The position numbers were made by a program, and so were the translations under genes. Under the pieces are notes generated by a model. That model made no database searches. It was not told the DNA's origin and saw only the letters and a list, made by a program, of their open reading frames with translations. Below are positions 56,188 to 64,000 of a stretch of 64,000 nt of DNA, piece by piece. Every line of letters starts with the position of its first letter. Within the stretch, counting starts at the first letter, position 1. Origin of the DNA: Aristolochia californica (Eukaryota > Streptophyta > Magnoliopsida > Piperales > Aristolochiaceae); NCBI GenBank assembly GCA_029961685.1, contig JARWKL010000006.1, positions 2,728,001 to 2,792,000 on the forward strand. The letters are read 5' to 3'.

Positions 56188-59169
56188 ATGGTTCTGTCTC
56201 AGAAGATCCATGAAGCTTTCAAGGGTACTGTGGAGAGAATCACTGGTCCCCGGACAGTTTCTGCTTTCAAAGAGAAAGGAGTTCTCAGCATCAGTGAATT
56301 TGTTCTTGCTGGCAATAACCTTGTCTCCAAATGTCCCACTTGGTCATGGTACTAATCCTTTGTTCTAAGTTTCCTTCTTATTGTTTTTCTTTATGTATTT
56401 CATAAATTTCAAGATTCTTTTGTTTCTCATGATCAAATGTCGGCTTTACAATTTAGTTTCTTTTAGCAATCCTAAAGAAAGAAATAGAAAAAAAAAGGAT
56501 AGAGATTTTTCACAAAATTGAGAAAGATTAGGGGTTGGTTTGGGCATGATTGAGCTTTCCTTTGCACTTAGTAATCGTTCTTGTCTTCTGTCTGGTTATA
56601 CATTTGAGTTTTGTTTGATTAATTTAGGGAAGCTGGTGAGCCAAGCAAGAAAAAGTCCTACTTACCTGCTGATAAACAATACCTGATCACAAGAAATGGT
56701 AAAAACCATGCATATCCTGCTCAGTTTCTGGTTATTAGGATCTCATTAGTAGCTTTAGTTTATGCAGTCTCTTCTATCATTTCACTTAAGTGATTATGTT
56801 TGCTTGCTTTTCAGTGCCATGTTTGCGCAGGGCCATCAGTGTAGAGGAAGAATATGAAGCTGCTGGGGGTGAAGTTCTTCTTGATAATGAAGATAATGAT
56901 GGATGGCTGGCAACTCATGGGAAACCAAGAGGTAAAGTTCGGTGTAAATATTTCATGATTAGGACAGAAATACCGTGTTAAGACTATTTTGAGCTCAGTG
57001 GAAAATAATTTTCTAGTATTTTCACTCTTTCAGAAGCAAAAGGTGATGAAGAAGAGAATTTACCTACTATGGAGGCTCTGGATATCAGTAAGGGCAGGAC
57101 TATTCAGTCTATCCCGTCTTACTTTGGTGGTGAGGAAGAAGATATACCTGACATGGCTGCATATGAAGATGCTGAGAATGTCTTGGAAACTGATGCAGTA
57201 GGTCTTTGTTTTCCTTGTATATTATTGCTAATGTCAATAGAGCATTTCTGTGCATATTCTAACTGAAAAAATGCTTTTATTATATGTGGGTTCTGAGACC
57301 TGTTCATTCTTAGTAAAATATGAAAGTCATATTCTGTTTGTTAGGACATCACATTCTGAAAGTCATATTCTGCTTTTGACCAATAAGGACATCACATATT
57401 TTATTTTATTGGCATTGCATATTCAGCTGAACTGCAGTTTCTTGCTCACAATTTCTTAAGATGTGGTATTTTGTTCCCATTTTGTTTCTTATATATGCAG
57501 GCAACACTGGGATCTACTTATTTTGTTGCACATGAACCTGATGATGACAATATTTTACGAACTCGAACATATGATGTCAGCATAACGTAAGATGATTTCT
57601 TCTATATTGATTCTTGTAGCTTATGATTGGTTCTTAATATGATTCTTTAGATTGCTTTTACCATACCACAATCTTCATTCGATGTTTTTCATTTACATCT
57701 CACTAAGAGAAGTTCTTAAGGCCATTTATTTTTGTGCAGGTATGATAAATATTATCAGACACCTCGTGTGTGGCTTACAGGATATGATGAGGTAGTTCTG
57801 GTGATACATTTTTTCATGTACTTATCTAAGTATACAACAGTAGATTACAGTTTGTTCTATATGTTTCATTGGAAGCTAATTAGATTACACAAGAATCATT
57901 GTCACTCGAAGTAACATCTTTTGAATCACCTCTGGTGCAATTCATCTTAGTTTAAATTCTTCTGATCTTAGAGTAGAGAAAAAAAATGTATTTTAGGAAA
58001 AATAAGATTTAGTCAATTTGTTAATAGTTTAACTATTCGAAGTTAGTCTTATAGATGCTGGCCGGTTGGGAACTGACAAAGTCTTTAAAGCTAAAAAGGT
58101 TGTTTTGACATTTTTGGCAACTGAAAGGTCACTCGTACTTGTAATAGATGCTTGTGATTTCAAAACTAATGGATGAATGGATGCTTCACGCAGTAGAAAT
58201 AATTTGATGTTCTAAACCTTATCTTGATTGTTATCTGTTTCTTTCTTTCATTTCTCTTTTAGCTGATCTCTAGTCGGTATTAGCCTTAATGAGGATGATT
58301 TTTATAGCCATTTCTTTTGAAGGGCAAATGAGTTTTATAGCCATACCATCATCTTTCAGTGGATTGATTATTTTTAGAAGTTTAAAATTTAATCAGAAAT
58401 CTTCTGTTGGCCTTTTTTTTTTCAGTCAAGGATGCCCTTGAAACCAGAACTTGTGCTTGAAGATGTTAGTCAGGACCATGCACACAAGACGGTAATGTCC
58501 TTTTTACCATGTTTGGTTTTTCATAATGTTATTTGAAGTAAAAAAAGTTAGATTCATCTCAACTTTACTTCTTCTTTTTTAATGGAAGTTGTCTTTGCTT
58601 GTTTCTCCTCAATAATTTACAGGTAACTATTGAGGATCATCCACATTTACCTGGGAAACATGCATCTGTTCATCCATGCCGACATGGTGCTGTGATGAAA
58701 AAGATTATTGATGTTCTAATGTCTCGTGGAGTTGAACCTGAAGTTGATAAGTACTGCTCTTTCTTTTATATATTATCATTAGATAATTTGTCTTAACTAT
58801 TTAAAAAAAAATGCAAATATGTGAATAAGTTTGTTTTAAATGGAATGAATTTTTTTTTCTGAAAATGGTGAACAAGTTGAGGAATTAAAGCTGAAGTTAG
58901 TGGAAGAAACTCCAATAGCATCCTCAATATTTTTATGCGCTCATGTTATGACTGTGATGGTTTCTTTTGATGATCAACGTATGTAAAATTGTTGTTGCAT
59001 TTTCCAGTGACGTTTCTTTATGAGCTTGAACTTTACTTCTCCATTTATCTAAGTTTCAAATTTTTGTAGGTACCTTTTTTTATTTTTGAAATTTATGGGA
59101 TCTGTTGTTCCAACAATCGAATATGACTACACTATTGATTTTGATCTTGGCAGCTCCAGTCAGTCATAA
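56188..59169 (+). CDS. ATG3: Autophagy-related protein 3 (E2-like conjugating enzyme)
   Basis: Nine coding exons join in phase: 56188-56348, 56628-56698, 56815-56931, 57034-57197, 57501-57586, 57740-57791, 58426-58491, 58623-58750 and 59070-59169. They give 314 residues, against 313 in Arabidopsis. The start MVLSQKIHEAFKGTVERITG, the segment FVLAGNNLVSKCPTWSWEAG and the acidic linker are typical. The E2 core has RVWLTGYDE and the active-site HPC motif (SVHPCRHGAVM) with cysteine at residue 258. The end YDYTIDFDLGSSS is conserved. ATG3 takes ATG8 from ATG7 and transfers it to phosphatidylethanolamine on the growing phagophore. Several donors are non-consensus (GTACTA, GTACTG) but agree with the family's exon borders. 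Confidence 0.96.
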
Positions 59170-60205
59170 ATTGGAGGTAAATATTCTCACAGATTTACTT
59201 TAGTATCAGAAGGATGCCTTTTTCTTTCTTCTTTTTTTTAAAAAAAAATTAAATAGTTGCAATATATGAAGATTTGATCAATTTTCTTCCCATATTCAAA
59301 TTTTGAAATGGACATACTTCAGATGATAACTGGAAGCCTTGCTTGTCTTTTGGTACTCCACAAAATTGAAAAAGCTTTATATTTCTGTTTGATCTTTTGC
59401 GAACTAAGCCATGGTGCTGTGCAGGTTCTGTTTAGGTTTGGTTTTAGCTTTGTAAGCATGGTCTTTCTTGGACATATATTTTTCCCATTCAGAGCTAATA
59501 TTGATTAGTTTTTTTCTGTCCAAAGATTTAATGTACTTCAAAAAAGAAAAAACATTTTACACAACAATTTATGCGTAATTGGGCAGTTGAGCATTGCAAC
59601 TACTGTGACTTGAAGATGGTTCATGTTTTGATTGATGTTTTCTACTCCAGTGTATATTCATGCTCTCATGTTTCCTCCTGCAGCGGTTACCAAGTAGTAG
59701 TTTCCTCCTGAAACAGCTGAAAGTGCTGAACTTGAAGCATATAACTTTCTCATTGTTCCTCAGCCCAAAATTACTATCTGTAGATGACACAAAAAGAGGA
59801 GTGGTTATTGGTTTAAAGGTGGTGGACAGCTCTCTCTCTCTCTCTCTCTCTACTGGGTAATCTGGATTATCCGGATGCCTTCCAAAAATCTTAGTACAGT
59901 TCGTAACTAAACTGGAAGAATGTACATGCTCTGCTCTTTACTGTTGTTTTTGTTTTGACTAATGACGTGCACAGGGTCACAGGCTTCGTTGGCTGTATAG
60001 ATTGTTTATATGGTGGGAGAATAAATTTATGAATTTTATTTGATCGTATTTATAATTTACGCATTTGAAAATTTACTCTTTAATTCTTTACCATGACAAA
60101 TCTCCCGTGTAATTAAGAAATGTTCCGTGAATCGCATGAGAAGCCATTATCTATCCCTCTCTCTTTCAAAATTCTGAAAATAAGGAAAAGTATGAAAGGC
60201 GGATC
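59170..60205. other. 3' flank of ATG3 to PLAT-like locus
   Basis: This contains the ATG3 3' UTR and a (CT)n microsatellite of about eleven units at 59830-59851. From about 60140 the sequence becomes leader-like for the next locus. Confidence 0.4.
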
Positions 60206-60760
60206 ATGGCTGTGGACTCGCCGCTTCCCTTCCCTTCCCTCCCTCTCCTCCTCTCGGCCGCTGCTGTTTGTTTGTTTTCTTCTTCGTCGATTCATCATCC
60301 AGCATTTTGTGACACACCTCAGATCAGGCGAAGAACAGTAAGTCTTCGTAACACTATCACAACTGTTCATCTTCCTTGATTCTCATCATGCGTCATGATC
60401 ATTTTGGTCTGGAATATTTTGTTTCGTTCTTAATTTATGTTGATAAAGTTGGTTTGTGAAACTGATGTACAGATGGACAGGATGAGTGCGTCTACACCGT
60501 GTCCACCTGAGGACAGGCAAATATTCAAGGTCGGCACGGATTCGAAGATCAGCGCCACCTTGGGAGACGCCGAGGTCGGAGTTGGTGGCGGTTCTAAATC
60601 TCAGAGCCCGGGGCCTTACGGTTCTGCGACTACCTGGAGTTCACGGTCACCGGCCTTCACAGATGCTGCTCCCAAGTCCCAGGGCATCTTCTACGTCAAT
60701 CAGTGGCTGCTTCCCGGTGAGCTATCACATTTCACATTATCACTCCGCCTCCACATATAG
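60206..60760 (+). pseudogene. PLAT-domain stress protein copy, frameshifted
   Basis: Exon 1 (60206-60337) encodes a good signal peptide, with PSLPLLLSAAAVCLF inside the first 25 residues, and ends at a GTAAGT donor. Exon 2 (about 60474-60713) shows PLAT/LH2 blocks spread over three frames: DECVYTV, then HLRTG, then IFKVGTDSKISATLGDA, later FCDYLEFTVTGLHRCCSQ, then GIFYVNQWLLP. These are the landmarks of plant PLAT proteins (ECVYTVYVRTG, KAGTDSKISVTLGDA, W-YCNYVEVTxTGPH, FxVEQWLA). The central part with the glycine/serine-rich conserved block is missing. Intact family members are secreted or ER-associated stress proteins of about 180 residues. The frameshifts point to a pseudogene, unless they are sequencing errors. 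Confidence 0.7.
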
Positions 60761-61370
60761 ATCACTTTCGCATCGCCAACGGAGTTTTGCTTGTCCGTGG
60801 CTTGTGTAAAATACACAACTACTCCATCTAGGTTGATAAATCTCTTCATTACTAATCCACTCGAAAATCTCCTAATTTCGATGTTCAATAAAATAGAAGA
60901 TTGCTTATCTGAAGGAAATAAATGCTTCGAAACTGAATTTTTTAACTCGAAAAAATATGAACAGATTCTGTTGGATATGGAATCATGAATAACAATCACA
61001 TTATAGCACTGAAAACTTTATTTGTTCAGTGACACACCTAATGCCATCCAAACAACACAACCTGCAATAAATCAATTTCACATTCCAATAACGAAGGGAC
61101 TCCAACAGAAACGTAATGAAAACAACTTTACAAGAGGGAAGAGACACTGCGAAGGATCTGCCTACGAATTCTGTCTATAATAGTCAAACTGCAGCTCTAG
61201 ACCTACCAAAACAATGGTGAATTTCCAGAAGACACGGCAGACCACGCTGAGGATCTTCTCACCGGTGCTTGAGAACATTCTAGTCTTTTCTTCTTACAAA
61301 GATCGCACCCCCGCAAACATCCGTAATCACCATTCTCTTTGACATTGCTCAAGCATGCACACCATTCATG
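60761..61370. other. Intergenic between convergent loci; 3' UTR of the HUB-type gene
   Basis: The part nearest 61370 should be the 3' UTR of the minus-strand ligase gene. No other feature is seen. Confidence 0.4.
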
Positions 61371-64000
61371 TCAGATGTATACATTCTTCACATCATTAGG
61401 CCCAAAACTTGCACTGCACATAGGGCATTTCCTAAACCGATTCTCTAGTGCTTTTTGAATGCAAGGACCGCAAAAGAGGTGGTAGCATTTAGTGATCACA
61501 ACCTGGCAAATCAAATGGGAGAGGCATTAAAAAACTGAAGGGGTAATGAAATTGTGAAAACATGGTAATAGCTAGTGGTATAAAGCATTCCAAAGGTGCT
61601 TAAGATGATGAACTTTACCTCTTTCTGTCTGTCATGGCAAACATTACACTTGAGTAATTCTCTGTATTCTCCTACTTCTTCCTGGAGCTTGTCCAAGAGT
61701 GATGAAGACTCGGTATGTACACTAAGGTGATTGGCTTTCCTTGTCAATGCTTCCAACTCCTCTTCTGTCCTCCTCCTACTAAATCTGATAAATTCAGCAG
61801 AATTTGAGAACTAGGTTCTTTTTGGACTTGAAAGCAGCAGCCAAGAAAACCAAAAATTATAGTACAAAACATTACCTCTCCCTTTCTAATTCTATCAGAT
61901 GTGCCACAACATCTTGTCGGCTTTTCTCAACTTTTGGTTGAGATCCCTCTTGGGTTTGCTTTAACTGCTGAGTTTGCCTTTGTATATCCAACAACTTACT
62001 TTTGATATTCTCCATGGCAACTGAATTCTGCCACCCTTCCTCACCAAGTTTTCCTACTTGCTCTGAGTAAATTTTGAGCTGCAAAAACAAACAAAATTTA
62101 GATAACAAAGCAAAGCCTACTTTGCCCAACAGATACTCAGATTTAGTCAGAAATTACTTGTTCTTCAATCCGAATAGCTTTAAAATTATATAAATCCAAG
62201 GATGCACTGGCTTGCCGCAATTCCCTTTCCAGATGTTGCTTTTCCATATACAAAGCATCCAGCATTTGCTTTGTTCTCACTCCCTCTAAAACGAGCTGCA
62301 ACAAGATGAGTTCAGTATCAGTTTATACAGCAATGCTATATAGATTTTCATTGCACATATTTCTGTTAAAAGAAAAAAAATCTATAGTGTCAGATTTGTA
62401 TACACAAACTGATGTACAGCCTGTGAAGCACAAAATACAAAATTAGTTCAGATGAAAAAGCTAAAGTATGGCAAAACAGTACAATGGCTACAACAACCAA
62501 AAGAAAGCTTTTAATACACTGGCCGTGAAGCTCTTACTAAGTACAACCAGATTAACCATACAAGAATGCATCAAAGAGCTATCCACATTAGATGAAATTA
62601 CAAAGCTGTTTGCAAATGTTTCTACTCAGAAATAAATTCAAATAACTCCAACTTTTCTCCCTTTTGTTTAATTTTTATTGCCTTTTTTGGATAACATATT
62701 TTACTTTGAAGGAGGACAAGAACTATCTTCTGGTTATTTTTATTTTTTTATCAACAACAAAAAACAACAAGTGTTCATTGACTACAGCTTTTCGTCTCAG
62801 CAAGTAATTCCTATGCTTTTATCTTTTTGGATCTTCCACAGCATGTTCTCTCTTCTTCCAAAGAAATAAAAACAAAAGACCAAAATCCATCTAGCCCATA
62901 GATCATAAAATACAGGAGCTTCCATGACTTCACTAATTTTGATGCATGTCTATGAAAAAGTTTTCACTAATAACTTTTGAGATATGATGATTATGAAGAC
63001 TATATGATGCCAATACCTCTGCCAAGAAAGTGCATAGTGTTAACTTTAGCCTTTCAAATATCAGACAACCATGTGCATCAATATTCCACCAATTTTCAAA
63101 TTTTGTGGTACTATCTTTAAAAAGAAGAAAAAATTATCTAAAGGAATCTCTTTGTAAGTGAGAACAATTCTGGATAGGCTGATGTTAAAAAAATCCTGGA
63201 GTTCATAGTTGGGAAAAGACTTCTAAACTTCTGTTTGTCATATTGGGATGGAACTGGATCCAATTTTAGTATGGTATCAGAGTAGGGTGTTTGTTTTATT
63301 GGGCCTAATTCATGGCCCATTTAGTTTGTACACCATTTAGTCATCCAAATCACAGGCCCACTGTCCCTTTGTAAGGCTTGCAAATGACAGGAGTATTAGT
63401 GGGAATAATACCCTTAAGTTAATGTCATGAGGCCTCTTTAACTTTGGCTAGTCATTTGGGGATTGACCTGGACCCAATTTTAACAATTCCTTTGCAGAAG
63501 CAGGTAGCTACCTTTTTTCTTCCATTTTTTTTCCTTCTTATCTCCCCATTTGGTAATGGTGCACCTAATACAGAGTATTGTTATAGGAAAACAAATAATA
63601 ACAACAACAATAAATGATAAAATCTAATTCAGTATCGAATATAGAAATGACAAGTTACAATTGTTTCATTGGAACTTTCTAATTCAACCATTACAATAGA
63701 CGTGGCATGTTGCAGCTGTTCAATTGTAATGGGTTTTTAGGCACACCAATGTGGCAAATCCAACCTAGGTTCTAATGTTTCAGATTGCCTTTTCTCCCCA
63801 GAAATAGAAAAGCAATTATTTTTCCATCCGTGAGCTATTTTACACTAAAAAAAGTATAAAGACAACAAAAACATATATCGGTTTTATTTATGCTCAACAA
63901 GACCAGAAGAAGAAAAGGTAAACAGTTTGAATCATGCCAGAAAAGGAAAAAGTCTGCTGCACCTTGATGTTGTAATCATCTCTCTCAGTAACTTGCTGCA
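61371..64000 (-). CDS. E3 ubiquitin ligase BRE1-like (HUB type), C-terminal part
   Basis: The gene runs off the right edge. Exons read on the - strand: 63995-63963 or longer (QVTERDDYNIK), 62295-62158 (LVLEGVRTKQMLDALYMEKQ ...), 62078-61876, about 61790-61619 and 61502-61371. The upstream exons are long heptad-rich coiled coil (LYMEKQHLERELRQASASLD). The last two make a C3HC4 RING: LKCNVCHDRQKE, split by an intron, then VVITKCYHLFCGPCIQ and RKCPMCSASFGPNDV, ending VYI. This is the layout of BRE1/HUB ligases, which monoubiquitinate histone H2B in the nucleus with a UBC1/2-type E2. The end NDVKNVYI resembles HUB2 more than HUB1, but the N-terminal half is needed to decide. The intron 62296-63962 is 1.7 kb. 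Confidence 0.9.

Noticed and set aside
1..64000. CRISPR array, operon, phage or plasmid features
   Set aside because: The spliced genes and plant repeat content exclude a prokaryotic source, and no regularly spaced repeat array is present.

Overview
This is a flowering-plant nuclear genome window. Genes carry several GT-AG introns, intergenic DNA is AT-rich and microsatellite-rich, and much of the sequence is degenerate LTR retrotransposons, MITE-like elements and TRIMs. Nothing bacterial or organellar is present. The gene content does not fix the species.

Six host loci are supported. On the + strand: a zinc-independent quinone oxidoreductase (6695-8135, five exons); a type-I J-protein of the plant J2/J3 class with a CAQQ prenylation end (23864-33199, seven coding exons); a single-exon AP2/ERF factor of the DREB type (43018-43779); the autophagy E2-like enzyme ATG3 (56188-59169, nine coding exons); and a frameshifted PLAT-domain gene copy (60206-60760). 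On the - strand: the 3' part of a BRE1/HUB-type histone H2B E3 ligase (61371 to beyond the right edge). These are dispersed housekeeping and stress genes, not an operon or cluster. A possible short hydrophobic-peptide gene with a TATA box lies at 18996-19157.

Mobile DNA, left to right: a gypsy-type remnant (integrase tail near 861-1007, gag start and LTR at 4041-4599) enclosing a 2.2 kb chimera of fragments of unrelated host genes (V-PPase, ADP/ATP carrier, PPR, CDPK, 26S proteasome RPT2); a copia tail at 4603-4748; a Mutator-type MITE (8182-8467); a TRIM (9002-9435); a degenerate copia element (9699-14995); an inverted pair of repeats with tRNA-like cores (15.3-16.9 kb); solo or truncated LTRs (20154-20471, 35093-35368); an older copia element inside the J-protein's first coding intron (25000-30349); a second TRIM (35492-35883); a fold-back PIF/Harbinger-like MITE (39356-39937); a 2.2 kb non-autonomous LTR element (49019-51189); and a second TAA-flanked inverted-repeat element with a GC-rich tandem core (53093-54417).

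Most original observations: the multi-gene chimera between retroelement remnants, the two TRIM insertions whose internal domain carries a B-box-like tRNA motif next to the primer-binding site, the 150 bp hairpin plus duplicated LTR/primer junction in the first copia element, and the inverted tRNA-core repeats. All coordinates come from reading the sequence by eye. Exon borders rest on GT-AG sites and protein-family continuity, without transcript data.
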